NCBI GenBank assembly: GCA_934462945.1 | Contig: CAKSJF010000003.1 | Span: forward strand, 1-64,000 | Source of the DNA: an uncultured Clostridia bacterium | GTDB taxonomy: Bacteria > Bacillota > Clostridia > UBA1381 | Reading direction: 5' to 3' | DNA: 64,000 nucleotides | Notes under the pieces: generated by a model | Databases searched by the model: none | What the model saw: the letters and a program-made list of their open reading frames with translations, nothing else | What the model was told of the DNA's origin: nothing | Program-made: the position numbers and the translations under genes | In this document: one piece after another, positions 26,553 to 35,254 of the stretch | Numbering within the stretch: the stretch's first letter is position 1 | How the letters are laid out: every line of letters starts with the position of its first letter

Positions 26553-27613
26553 TGAAAATTTATCAGGTTGCATATATTGGTTTCGGCGGCATGGCGTCGC
26601 ATCATTTCAAGCAGTCGCATGAGCTTGAGAGAATCCATGTAAAGGGTGTATTTGACATCAATCCCGAACGGATGGAGTACGCAAAAAGCGTGGGACTTTA
26701 CCCCTATTCCTCCCGCCAGGAGATTTTAGACGATCCGGAAATTGATCTGGTTCTGATCGCTGTTCCAAACGATCTGCACAAGGATTTTGCCATTGAGGCG
26801 CTCCGTGCCGGCAAAAACGTGCTTTGTGAAAAACCGGTTACCATCACCTCAGATGAGCTTGCAGAAATTATGCAGGTGGCAGAGGAAACCGGCAAGGTAT
26901 TTGCCATTGATCAGAACCGCCGCGTCAACAAGGACTTTGTTCTGATGAAGCGTTCGATTGAGTCCGGTGTTTTGGGTGATGTTTATGTAATTGAGTCCCG
27001 TGTGGAGGGTTCACGCGGTGTGCCTGCCGGCTGGCGTACCACAAAGGCACAGGGCGGCGGCATGATGCTCGACTGGGGTGTTCATCTGATCGACCAGTTG
27101 ATGTATCTTTATGATGCAAAGGTAACCTCTGTCTACTGCAAAATGTATAGCATCAACTATCCGGAGGTGGACGACAATTTCCGTCTGACCATGCAGTTTG
27201 ATAATGGTGTGACCGCACATGTGGAGGTTTCCACCAATAACTTTATCACACATCCACGCTGGTATGTGCTTGGTAAAAACGGAACGCTCCAGATCGATGA
27301 TTGGGATTGCTCCGGAAAAATTGTCCGCTGCGTCAAGCGCGAGGATACCTGGGGTGCAGAAATCACCAAAAACAAGGTTGGTCCTTCCAAAACAATGGCG
27401 CCCAGAAGTGAGGATTCTGTAGAAACCATTCCGCTTTCTGCGCCAGAGGATGTTGTAGATAATTTAAACCCGGTTTACTGGCAGTTAATCGATGCCTTGG
27501 ATGGCACTGCTCCCTTAAAAATCACCCCGGCACAGGCGATGCGTGTGATGAAGGTGATGGAGGCAGCATTCCAGTCTGCCGAGACCGGAGACGCAATTCA
27601 TACAGATATTTAA
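26552..27613 (+). CDS. Gfo/Idh/MocA-family oxidoreductase (sugar cluster, second)
   Basis: 353 residues. The Rossmann motif IGFGGMASHHF at residues 8-18 is followed by VLCEKPVTIT with the active-site Lys near 95 and a C-terminal domain with GGGMMLDWGVHLIDQLMYLYD (His/Asp at 180-183). The start ATG overlaps the upstream stop (TAATG), so translation is coupled. An in-frame start further upstream is less likely. Two Gfo/Idh/MocA enzymes in one unit fit a pathway in which the sugar ring is oxidised and later re-reduced, but direction and substrate are inference. Confidence 0.92.
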   Translation: MKIYQVAYIGFGGMASHHFKQSHELERIHVKGVFDINPERMEYAKSVGLYPYSSRQEILDDPEIDLVLIAVPNDLHKDFAIEALRAGKNVLCEKPVTITSDELAEIMQVAEETGKVFAIDQNRRVNKDFVLMKRSIESGVLGDVYVIESRVEGSRGVPAGWRTTKAQGGGMMLDWGVHLIDQLMYLYDAKVTSVYCKMYSINYPEVDDNFRLTMQFDNGVTAHVEVSTNNFITHPRWYVLGKNGTLQIDDWDCSGKIVRCVKREDTWGAEITKNKVGPSKTMAPRSEDSVETIPLSAPEDVVDNLNPVYWQLIDALDGTAPLKITPAQAMRVMKVMEAAFQSAETGDAIHTDI

Positions 27614-27619
27614 ATAAGA

Positions 27620-27660
27620 GGACAATCCCTCAGTCTGCTTTGCAGACTGAGGGATTGTCC
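27620..27660. repeat. Dispersed CAATCCCTCAGTC hairpin, 19-bp perfect stem
   Basis: GGACAATCCCTCAGTCTGC (27620-27638), TTT loop, exact reverse complement 27642-27660. No T-run follows. Confidence 0.75.
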
Positions 27661-27681
27661 CGCCAAAAAGGAGATAAAACT

Positions 27682-28404
27682 ATGATTCGAGTAACAGTTT
27701 GGAATGAATTTATTCACGAGCAAACAGAAGAACCAGTCAAAAAGATCTACCCAAATGGGATTCACCAGGCAATTGCAGGCTTTTTAAAAACAGATGAGGA
27801 ATTAGAAATCAAAACGGCAACCCAGCAGGATCCGGAGCATGGACTCTCCCAAAAAATGCTGGACGAGACAGATGTATTGCTTTACTGGGCGCATGCAGGG
27901 CATTCACAAATTACCTACGAGGAAGCAAACCGCGTAAAAGAGGCAGTTTTAAAAGGTATGGGAATCATATTCCTGCACTCTGCACATGCCTCACGTCCGT
28001 TTTCCATGCTCTTAGGCACAAGCGGCTCTCTTTCCTGGCGCGAGGACGGCGACAAAACAAGACTTTGGATTCTCACCCCGGAGCATCCGATTTTAAAAGG
28101 AATCAACAAGCCGTTTATTGAACTGGAGCATGAAGAAACCTATGCTGAGCGTTTCGACATTCCCACCCCGGACGAACTCTTAACAATCACCTGGTACGAG
28201 GGCGGCGAGGTATTCCGCAGCGGCTGCTGCTGGAAACGTGGCTTAGGAAAGATATTCTATTTCCAGCCGGGACATGAAACCTACCCGATTTATTACAATC
28301 AGGATATACAAACAGTCATCAAAAACGCTGTCCACTGGGCAGCGCCGGAATACAGAATTCCGGAAATTGAATTTCCGCAGATTATGGAAAAGCTCGAAAA
28401 GTAA
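27682..28404 (+). CDS. ThuA-like (glutamine amidotransferase-fold) protein
   Basis: 240 residues. A ThuA-type flavodoxin/GATase-1-like fold is suggested by VTVWNEF at the N-terminus, ETDVLLYWAHAGHSQI (54-70), GIIFLHSAHASRPFSMLLG (94-112), and the His/Tyr-rich FYFQPGHETYPIYYNQD near 195-212. In Rhizobium relatives ThuA acts with the Gfo/Idh/MocA enzyme ThuB on oxidised trehalose/sucrose, and that pairing is reproduced here. The ATG at 27682 has AAGGAG 8 nt upstream. Last gene, followed by a strong terminator. Catalysis by ThuA proteins is not well defined. Confidence 0.82.
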   Translation: MIRVTVWNEFIHEQTEEPVKKIYPNGIHQAIAGFLKTDEELEIKTATQQDPEHGLSQKMLDETDVLLYWAHAGHSQITYEEANRVKEAVLKGMGIIFLHSAHASRPFSMLLGTSGSLSWREDGDKTRLWILTPEHPILKGINKPFIELEHEETYAERFDIPTPDELLTITWYEGGEVFRSGCCWKRGLGKIFYFQPGHETYPIYYNQDIQTVIKNAVHWAAPEYRIPEIEFPQIMEKLEK

Positions 28405-28413
28405 CAAACCGAC

Positions 28414-28445
28414 AAACCCCCGGAGCAAAATTGCTCCGGGGGTTT
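28414..28445. terminator. Strong terminator, both strands
   Basis: AAACCCCCGGAGCAA/TTGCTCCGGGGGTTT, 15-bp stem, tail ATCTTTATTT. Ends the sugar cluster on plus, and also serves the minus-strand gene stopping at 28503. Confidence 0.9.
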
Positions 28446-28502
28446 ATCTTTATTTAGAAGGGGGGACTGAAGCCGAGGAAATTTCTTGATTCCCTCTACT
28501 TG

Positions 28503-31169
28503 TTACTTAGTGATAGTCACTCTGCGGTTATCCTCATCCCAAGTAACGCTTGCGCCAAGCTTTTCTGCCACGAAACGCGCCGGTGTATAGGTGCGGTCAT
28601 TTTCGATAAATGCCGCGGTGTCCATTTCATAGGACTTATCGTTTACATAAGCAACATTCGATCCGATAATCAGCTTGATTTTTGTATCACCCGATGTGAT
28701 CGTAACAATCCGATCCTCTGCATCCCATGCAACCTTTGCGCCCAGCTGCTCTGCCACAAAGCGTGACGGAGTAAAGGTGCGGTCATCCCGGATAATCGGT
28801 GCAACATCGTTTTTCACACTGCTGCCGTTAATAATCGCATTGGTATTGCCAATGGTCAGAATCATAGAGTAGCCCTCATTCTTTTCCCACTTTGCATAGA
28901 TGGAATAGGAGGTGGTTACCTTGGTGTCGAAATCATACTTTGTTTTAAAGCCGCTGTCTGCGTACCAGCCTGCAAAGTGATAGCCTGCCTTAGTCGGCTG
29001 CTCCGGCTCTTTTACCGTGCTGTTTCTGGGAACCATCACCGGCTCAATTCTTGAACCGCCGTTTGTGATAAATGCAACCTGGAATTCTACCGGGCCGGCT
29101 AATGTTCCGCCGGTTTTTCTGATTCCAAATTTTGCCTCTAAATCGGTATCTTCTGTTGCAGTGAAGGAATAGGTGCTGTTTGCGGAAAGCCGCTTGCCGT
29201 CCTGATACCAGCCCTCCAGCTGATACTTGTTCACCGGAATAGCTTTTAAGGTAACCTCATTACCCCAAATATAATCACCAACACCTTCTATTTTACCGTT
29301 TTCCGCTGTCACCGTAATCTTGACACGGTCGGATTCCGGAATCACAATTGTCATTGCCGCAGTCTCTGCGATATCCTCTGCATTCGCCGCACTCTTTACC
29401 TCAAATACAACCGAAACCTCGGTGTTTGCTCCAACCGGAACAATGGTTCCGTCAACATTCAAAACCTCCGGTTTATCCGAGGATTTCAGACTTACCGTAA
29501 AGCCCTCCGGAACGGATGGCAGGGTGAGCTGATTGGTATTTTTCACAACCAGCGGTGCGCTTAACTGCGCTGCTACATCTGCTGCCTTTAATTCTGCCTT
29601 AATGGATGCCGCCGTCTGGAACGTATCTGATGCAAGCAAGTAATTGCCGGCATCTGCACCTGTCAGGGTGATATTGGAAATGGTAACCGGGATATTGTCT
29701 CCTGCGTCTGCGGATGCAAACTGTGCTGTTGTTTTTTCGGTATCAATGCGGACATCATCTCCGGAAACGATACCGTCTGCCCGGAAAGAGGATGGATTCA
29801 ATACTGCATTCTGCGTTCCGTCTGCCGCCTTGGAGAATACCGAAAGTGCAGTGATTGCAAGTGTTTTCGGCGAAATTGTCAGCTTGGAATCCGCATAGGA
29901 AATTTCATAATTTGCCGATTCTGCACCCGACAGCTTTACATCATAGCTGCCAACTGTCTTTTCATAGCCGCTTGCTTGTACTGTCGGAGTGATGGCATTC
30001 CGATCTTCCTCAGAAACAAATCCGTCTCCGGAAATCGGCAGATTGATCGGATCACCATAGTTTAGCGTGGTTTCCGGCAAGCTGAATCTGAGCGCTTTCT
30101 TTAAAACAGTCAACATCTTCGTTTCTGATGTAGGCGCATAATAAGCATTTCCTGCCTGGCTGACGGTAATTTCCGTCTGACCTGCACCTAAAATCTTCAC
30201 CGTTCCGTCCGCCTCTACTGCTGCAACTTCCGGGTTTGAGGAGGTGTAAGTAAATTCAGAAAGCTGTGCATTTTTGTCCGGATCAACTAAAAGTTTGAAA
30301 TCTGCGTCTCCATAAGTCTTTTCCGGAATTGCATAGAAATTCAGACTTTGAGGAGCCTTATCCACGATTGTCAGTTTTCCGGGAACATAGGTCAGCTGGT
30401 AGTTTGCAGGAGCTGCAAGCGAGCCTTGCAGAATCTCATATTCGCCTGCCTCCTCACCCGGCGCTCTGGAAAGTGCGCCCGAAAGTGCGTCTGCACCGTA
30501 AAGCTGTCCGTCGGTCAAATCCCATTTTAAGTCCGGATCCTGATCGCCCTTGCCCTTAACCGGACTTTTTGCTGTGACTGTAATGTCTGCCGGGCGAATC
30601 GTTGCCTTTAAATCCTCCGGCTTTGCAACACTGTAATTTGACCGATCCTTGCCAGAGAGTACAAATTCGTCCGGTGTAACCGAAATATCTGCACCGATTT
30701 CCTCCTGTGCAAAAATACCGGTGGTCGGCATGGTAACCGTCACATCATCGCCCTCAATCATTCCCTCTGCCGTACCGCCGGTGAGCGTTGCACTGTTTTT
30801 TCCGTCATAGTGCTTATCCTCTGCGGTCATGCCGGTAATGGTAATTGTTTTTTGTGTAATCTGCATGGTTGCCGAGAGCGTTTCGGTTTTTCCATCCTTG
30901 GTAATCTGCGCGGTTGCAGCATAAGTTCCTGCGTCCTTTGCCTTATTGTTCTGGTATGTAACGACCGTTCCCTCTGGGATTGTGCCCTCCACAAGAAGCT
31001 CTCTTTCGCTTCCGTCATAGGGGAAAAATTTGTCTGTAAAGGTCAGTCCGGTGACGCTTTGCTGAATCACCTCTGTCTTTGCCGGCTCTGCCGGATCCTG
31101 TGCATAGACGCAAAATGCCGATGCGACCATGCATGCTGATAGTGTAATTGCCGTTAGTTTCTTTAACAT
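28503..31169 (-). CDS. Exported surface protein: YDG/MBG-type modules, Ig-like, InlB B-repeat, copper amine oxidase N-like
   Basis: 888 residues. The signal peptide (MLKKLTAITLSACMVASAFCVYAQ) is followed by YDG/MBG repeats at about residues 40-480 (KTITITGMTAEDKHYDGKN, YQLTYVPGKLTIVDKAPQS, YEISYADSKLTI) and an Ig/BIG-like segment (EFTYTSSNPEVAAVEADGT). Two bacterial-repeat/InlB-like modules follow (VTAENGKIEGVGDY...; FITNGGSRIEPV...AGYHFAGWY near 700-760). A C-terminal CuAO_N-like pair of about 110 residues repeats VAPIIRDDRTFTPSRFVAE and YTPARFVAEKLGASVTWDE, an alternative to SLH repeats for wall association in Clostridia. Monocistronic: GGAGG 8 nt before ATG, terminators both sides. Adhesin or matrix protein by analogy; no enzyme motif. 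Confidence 0.85.
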   Translation of the reverse strand: MLKKLTAITLSACMVASAFCVYAQDPAEPAKTEVIQQSVTGLTFTDKFFPYDGSERELLVEGTIPEGTVVTYQNNKAKDAGTYAATAQITKDGKTETLSATMQITQKTITITGMTAEDKHYDGKNSATLTGGTAEGMIEGDDVTVTMPTTGIFAQEEIGADISVTPDEFVLSGKDRSNYSVAKPEDLKATIRPADITVTAKSPVKGKGDQDPDLKWDLTDGQLYGADALSGALSRAPGEEAGEYEILQGSLAAPANYQLTYVPGKLTIVDKAPQSLNFYAIPEKTYGDADFKLLVDPDKNAQLSEFTYTSSNPEVAAVEADGTVKILGAGQTEITVSQAGNAYYAPTSETKMLTVLKKALRFSLPETTLNYGDPINLPISGDGFVSEEDRNAITPTVQASGYEKTVGSYDVKLSGAESANYEISYADSKLTISPKTLAITALSVFSKAADGTQNAVLNPSSFRADGIVSGDDVRIDTEKTTAQFASADAGDNIPVTISNITLTGADAGNYLLASDTFQTAASIKAELKAADVAAQLSAPLVVKNTNQLTLPSVPEGFTVSLKSSDKPEVLNVDGTIVPVGANTEVSVVFEVKSAANAEDIAETAAMTIVIPESDRVKITVTAENGKIEGVGDYIWGNEVTLKAIPVNKYQLEGWYQDGKRLSANSTYSFTATEDTDLEAKFGIRKTGGTLAGPVEFQVAFITNGGSRIEPVMVPRNSTVKEPEQPTKAGYHFAGWYADSGFKTKYDFDTKVTTSYSIYAKWEKNEGYSMILTIGNTNAIINGSSVKNDVAPIIRDDRTFTPSRFVAEQLGAKVAWDAEDRIVTITSGDTKIKLIIGSNVAYVNDKSYEMDTAAFIENDRTYTPARFVAEKLGASVTWDEDNRRVTITK

Positions 31170-31335
31170 TTCGTGTTCCTCCCATTTTCATTTTTTTGAC
31201 TGGAATTTTTTCCATCCATCACTTTCATTATATCAGTCAACATGTACAAAGTCAAATGAAAATCAAGTTAAGAGAATATTACAAAACGCACAAAAATGTA
31301 ACACAAATGTTACACGAAATTGGGAACACATAAAA

Positions 31336-31357
31336 AAATGGCGGAACTCCGCCATTT
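31336..31357 (-). terminator. Terminator of the ClpE gene
   Basis: Minus strand AAATGGCGGA/TCCGCCATTT 10-bp stem, 2-nt loop, then T-run (31331-31338), 3 nt after the clpE stop. Confidence 0.85.
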
Positions 31358-31359
31358 CT

Positions 31360-33648
31360 TTACATAATTTTTAAAGTAATTTCTTTGTCATTTTTCTCGG
31401 CAAGAATTTTTGCACCGTCAGTAATTTTTCCCTGCAAAGCAAGCTGAGAAAGCGGATCTTCCAGAAGAATCTGAATGGCACGCTTTAAGGGGCGCGCACC
31501 GTAGCGGACGTTATATCCCGATTCCAGAATCAATTCCTTTGCATCATCCGAAACGGTCAGCTCTGCATGCTTTTCCGCAAGTCTTTCTGTCACATCCGAA
31601 AGCAGCAGATCAATAATTTTCCGCAGCTCCTCCTTAGAAAGCGGAGAAAAGGTCACAATTTCATCAATCCGGTTTAAAAATTCTGGGCGGAAACGCTGCT
31701 TTAAGCTTTTATCCACGTTATCTGAAAGCGTGATTTCCTCTTTTGCCCCAAAACCTAAACCGCTCTGGGAAAACTCTGATCCGGCATTGGTCGTCATAAT
31801 AATGATGGTATTTTCAAAATTAACGATTTTTCCATGGCTGTCTGCCGCGCGTCCATCATCCAAAATCTGCAAGAACAGATTAAACACCTCGGAATCCGCC
31901 TTTTCAATCTCATCCAAAAGAATCACGGAATACGGCTTTCTGCGCACCTGCTCGGTCAACTGTCCGGCATCATCATAGCCGACATATCCCGGGGGCGAAC
32001 CAATCAGCTTGGACACCGAGTGTTTCTCCATAAATTCCGACATATCAAACCGAATGAGCGCTTCCTCCCTGCCAAACATCACCTCGGCAAGCGTTTTCAC
32101 CAGTTCTGTTTTTCCCACGCCGGTCGGACCGGCAAAGATAAAGGAAACCGGACGTTTTTTCTTGGTAATATCTGCACGTCCGCGGCGAATTGCACGCGAA
32201 ACGGCAGAAACTGCCTGATCCTGACCGATCACACGTTCATGAATCCGATCTTCCAGGTGCAGCAACTTTTCCGATTCGTCCTCAGAGAGCCGGTGTACCG
32301 GAATTTTCGTCCACCCCTCAATGACCGCGGCAATATCCTCATAGGTGATTTCATAGCCGGATGCCTCTTTTTCTGCGGCTGCCTTTTCCTGCTGAATTTG
32401 CAGCTGCTCCGACCGAAGTGCGGCAACGGTTTCATAGTCCTCATTTCTTGCCGCCTCCTCGCTCTCCCGGTCAATCTGCGACAAGCGTTCCTGATAAAGC
32501 TTTAAATTGTACAATGCCTTGTTCCGGAGATTCACGCGCGAGCCTGCCTCGTCAATCACGTCAATCGCCTTGTCCGGCAGAAAACGGTCGGTGATATAGC
32601 GTTCGGAAAGCACCACAGCATCCCGAATGATTTCATCCGAAATTTTCACTTGATGGTATTCCTCATAATAATCCTTAATTCCTTTTAAAATTTCAATGCT
32701 TTCCTCAATCGACGGTTCGTCCACCAAAACCGGCTGAAACCGCCGCTCTAAGGCGCTGTCCTTTTCGATATGCTTGCGGTATTCCGAAAGCGTGGTTGCT
32801 CCGATTACCTGAATTTCTCCGCGTGCTAATGCCGGTTTTAAGATATTTGCCGCACTCATTGCCCCCTCTGCGTCTCCTGCGGCAACAATATTATGAATCT
32901 CGTCAATCACTAAAATGACATTGCCAGCCTCCTGCGCCTCCTTTAAGAGGCTCTTTAAGCGCGCCTCAAACTGTCCGCGGAACTGCGTTCCTGCCACCAG
33001 TGCCGTAAAATCGATCAGATACAGCTGATAGGAAAACAGCTTCGGCGGCACATTTTTCTCCACAATCCGCGTTGCCAGACCCTCTGCAATTGCCGTTTTT
33101 CCCACACCCGGCTCACCTAAGATCACCGGATTGTTTTTGCTGCGGCGGTTTAAAATCTGGATTACGCGGTCAATCTCCGCACCGCGGTTAATCACGCGAT
33201 CCACCTTTCCCTCCGCCGCCTTTTCGGTCAGGTTTGTGCCGTAGGTATCCAGCATGCTCCGCTTTCCGCTTTTGCGCTTTTGCGCCTGATCCTGCCGTTT
33301 TCCGTCCTCATGCTTTTCTTTCTGCCCGGATGGAAAAAGATTTTTCAGCATGTCAAACGGCGCAGCAGGCGCACCGCCCTCCGGATCGGACGGATTTCCG
33401 CCGAATAGCTCCATTGCGCCATCCGCTCCGCCGTCCTCAAGATTCTCCATAAATTCTTTCATATTATCGTTTAAGGAATCGATATCCTCATCCTTAATTC
33501 CTAAATTCTCCATCATCTGATTGATCGGTGCAATTCCAAGCTCCTTTGCACAGGACAAGCACAACCCCTCATTTTTTGTTTCATTACCCTCTATTTTTGC
33601 AATAAAAATCACAGCCGGATTTTTTTTGCATCTTGAACATAAATTCAT
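31360..33648 (-). CDS. clpE: ClpE-type AAA+ unfoldase with N-terminal zinc finger
   Basis: 762 residues. The N-terminal zinc finger has Cys4/Cys7 and Cys30/Cys33 (MNLCSRCKK; GLCLSCAKE), as in ClpE. A charged linker follows, then AAA1 with Walker A GEPGVGKT near 180 and DEIHN near 250. A UVR-like coiled coil lies between the AAA modules, and AAA2 has GPTGVGKT near 508, DEIEKAD, and the C-terminal D2-small domain. The length and lack of the double N-domain of ClpC indicate ClpE. It feeds unfolded or damaged proteins to ClpP and is usually heat- and disulfide-stress inducible. No CtsR operator is obvious upstream; a TGC-TATAAT extended -10 sits at 33711-33716. SD AAAGGAG 9 nt before ATG 33648 rules out the longer upstream start. 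Confidence 0.88.
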   Translation of the reverse strand: MNLCSRCKKNPAVIFIAKIEGNETKNEGLCLSCAKELGIAPINQMMENLGIKDEDIDSLNDNMKEFMENLEDGGADGAMELFGGNPSDPEGGAPAAPFDMLKNLFPSGQKEKHEDGKRQDQAQKRKSGKRSMLDTYGTNLTEKAAEGKVDRVINRGAEIDRVIQILNRRSKNNPVILGEPGVGKTAIAEGLATRIVEKNVPPKLFSYQLYLIDFTALVAGTQFRGQFEARLKSLLKEAQEAGNVILVIDEIHNIVAAGDAEGAMSAANILKPALARGEIQVIGATTLSEYRKHIEKDSALERRFQPVLVDEPSIEESIEILKGIKDYYEEYHQVKISDEIIRDAVVLSERYITDRFLPDKAIDVIDEAGSRVNLRNKALYNLKLYQERLSQIDRESEEAARNEDYETVAALRSEQLQIQQEKAAAEKEASGYEITYEDIAAVIEGWTKIPVHRLSEDESEKLLHLEDRIHERVIGQDQAVSAVSRAIRRGRADITKKKRPVSFIFAGPTGVGKTELVKTLAEVMFGREEALIRFDMSEFMEKHSVSKLIGSPPGYVGYDDAGQLTEQVRRKPYSVILLDEIEKADSEVFNLFLQILDDGRAADSHGKIVNFENTIIIMTTNAGSEFSQSGLGFGAKEEITLSDNVDKSLKQRFRPEFLNRIDEIVTFSPLSKEELRKIIDLLLSDVTERLAEKHAELTVSDDAKELILESGYNVRYGARPLKRAIQILLEDPLSQLALQGKITDGAKILAEKNDKEITLKIM

Positions 33649-33960
33649 TTTCTCGTTACTCCTTTTGAAATGAATGCAGTTTCTACTATATAAATAAGCT
33701 GCCAATATCCATTATAGCACAGCTTGCTCCGGAAGAAAAGCATTTTTTTATGAATTTACAATCCGTTCATTTTCAAAATGCACATTTACCAAAATTTATG
33801 AGATTGTATTAAATCATTTTAGTGAAAACAGAATAATTTCAGTCAAGCCCTTGAATTTGTTACAAAATAGGTGTATAATGTGTCATGTTTTAATAAATTT
33901 GTAATATTTATGGGAAGGTTTGAATAATATATTACATCAAACCCGAAAGGAAGATTGAAT
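33649..33960. other. Divergent intergenic region between clpE and the M23 gene
   Basis: 312 bp. It holds the clpE SD and -10 (33711-33716, minus strand) and a strong plus-strand promoter (see next entry). The remaining 140 bp or so are AT-rich with no ORF or clear hairpin. Nothing else seen. Confidence 0.6.
33851..33879 (+). promoter_or_regulatory. Sigma-A promoter of the M23 peptidase gene
   Basis: TTGAAT (33851-33856), 17-nt spacer, TATAAT (33874-33879), about 80 nt upstream of the start. Confidence 0.8.
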
Positions 33961-35112
33961 ATGAAGAAACCATTTGCCGGGGTCTGTTGTGTTCTGACCA
34001 GCCTGGTAATTGCTTCAGCAGCGCTGAATCAATACTGCACCGGCGGCTATGAAGTGATTGTCGAAGGTAAATCCATCGGCTATGTGGAAACGGCAGACGC
34101 CTACAAGGACGCGCTTTCCCAGATTAACGACCAGTTAGAAAATGATTTTGGAGCAGAATATACCCTCCACCCGGAACTGAAATTAAAAGGAACAATCGTT
34201 CCGAAAGATCAGATTACCAGTCAGGAGGACTTGGAAAAAAGCCTTGCCAACCTCACACAGTATATGGAGGAGGGCTGTATGATTACGGTAAACGGCGAGG
34301 AATTAGCAGCGTTAAAAACCGAGGAAACGGCAAAGCTTGTCCTGGATGAAATTTTAGATCAGTATACCGTTGGCGGCATCCGGGCGCATTTTGCCGAAAA
34401 CGTGGAGCTTGTGACAAAGCAGATAAGCACTGCATCCTTTTTCAATATTGACAGCGCCAGAGAATTTCTCCTGTCCTCCGGAAAACTGCACACCGAGGTA
34501 AAGGAAAATCAGATTCTGCATGAGGCGATTGATTTTGAGACAGTGGAAGAAGCAGACGACAGTATGTATATTGGCAACAGAACCACCGTACAGGAGGGAT
34601 CGGTTGGCGAGCATGCCCTTTCTGTGATGGTGACCTACCGGGACGGCGAGGAAATCAGCCGGGAAACCGTTTCAGATGTTGTCACCGCCGAACCGGTTGC
34701 AGAAATTGTCCGCGTCGGTACAAAGGAAATCCCCAACCAGGGAACCGGAAATTTCAAAGCGCCGATCTCCGGCAGACTTTCCTCCGGCTTTGGTGCAAGA
34801 TGGGGCAGAAACCATAACGGAATTGACCTTTCCGCGTCAGTCGGAACACCGATCTATGCATCGGATACCGGTGTGGTGATCTGTGCTGAATATAAAGGGA
34901 GCTATGGTAACCTCGTAAAAATTGACCATAAAAACGGCTACGTTACCTATTACGCACATTGCAGCGAGATTTTAGTCTCAAACGGGCAGGCCGTGACACA
35001 GGGTCAGCTGATTGCCCGCGTCGGAAACACCGGCAACAGCACCGGTCCGCACTGCCACTTTGAAATTCAATACCACGGCACCCCCCAAAATCCGTACAAT
35101 TTTATCGGCTAA
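33961..35112 (+). CDS. M23 peptidase with G5 domain (cell-wall endopeptidase)
   Basis: 383 residues. An N-terminal membrane anchor or signal (KPFAGVCCVLTSLVIASAA) is followed by a domain seen in spore cortex/M23 proteins (residues 30-180, with ADAYKDAL) and a G5-like domain (about 190-250: VEEADDSMYIGNRTTVQEGS). The C-terminal LytM/M23 domain (about 262-383) has zinc ligands His287 (NHNGIDLS), Asp291, and a late HCHFEIQ. It cleaves peptidoglycan cross-links and may act in division or sporulation. AAAGGA 9 nt before ATG; the TTG two codons earlier is weaker. Followed by a terminator. Confidence 0.88.
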   Translation: MKKPFAGVCCVLTSLVIASAALNQYCTGGYEVIVEGKSIGYVETADAYKDALSQINDQLENDFGAEYTLHPELKLKGTIVPKDQITSQEDLEKSLANLTQYMEEGCMITVNGEELAALKTEETAKLVLDEILDQYTVGGIRAHFAENVELVTKQISTASFFNIDSAREFLLSSGKLHTEVKENQILHEAIDFETVEEADDSMYIGNRTTVQEGSVGEHALSVMVTYRDGEEISRETVSDVVTAEPVAEIVRVGTKEIPNQGTGNFKAPISGRLSSGFGARWGRNHNGIDLSASVGTPIYASDTGVVICAEYKGSYGNLVKIDHKNGYVTYYAHCSEILVSNGQAVTQGQLIARVGNTGNSTGPHCHFEIQYHGTPQNPYNFIG

Positions 35113-35116
35113 TCAG

Positions 35117-35153
35117 AAATCTGTCAGAGAATTGCTCTTTGACAGATTTTTTT
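35117..35153 (+). terminator. Terminator of the M23 gene
   Basis: AAATCTGTCA (35117-35126) / TGACAGATTT (35140-35149), T-run to 35153. Confidence 0.85.
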
Positions 35154-35173
35154 CTTCTAAACGCGAAAAAGAT

Positions 35174-35202
35174 TTGCTTTTTTCCCAATCCTATGGTAAA
35201 AT
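35174..35202 (+). promoter_or_regulatory. Sigma-A promoter of the GH78 gene
   Basis: TTGCTT (35174-35179), 17-nt spacer, TAAAAT (35197-35202). Confidence 0.7.
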
Positions 35203-35254
35203 AAGAGTGGAATTTATGGGGATAGATTCTGCTGCAATATTGAGGTGTAACTTT

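Noticed and set aside
33649..33960. CtsR or CIRCE operator in front of clpE
   Set aside because: I could not find AGGTCAAA direct repeats or the CIRCE TTAGCACTC-N9-GAGTGCTAA palindrome.
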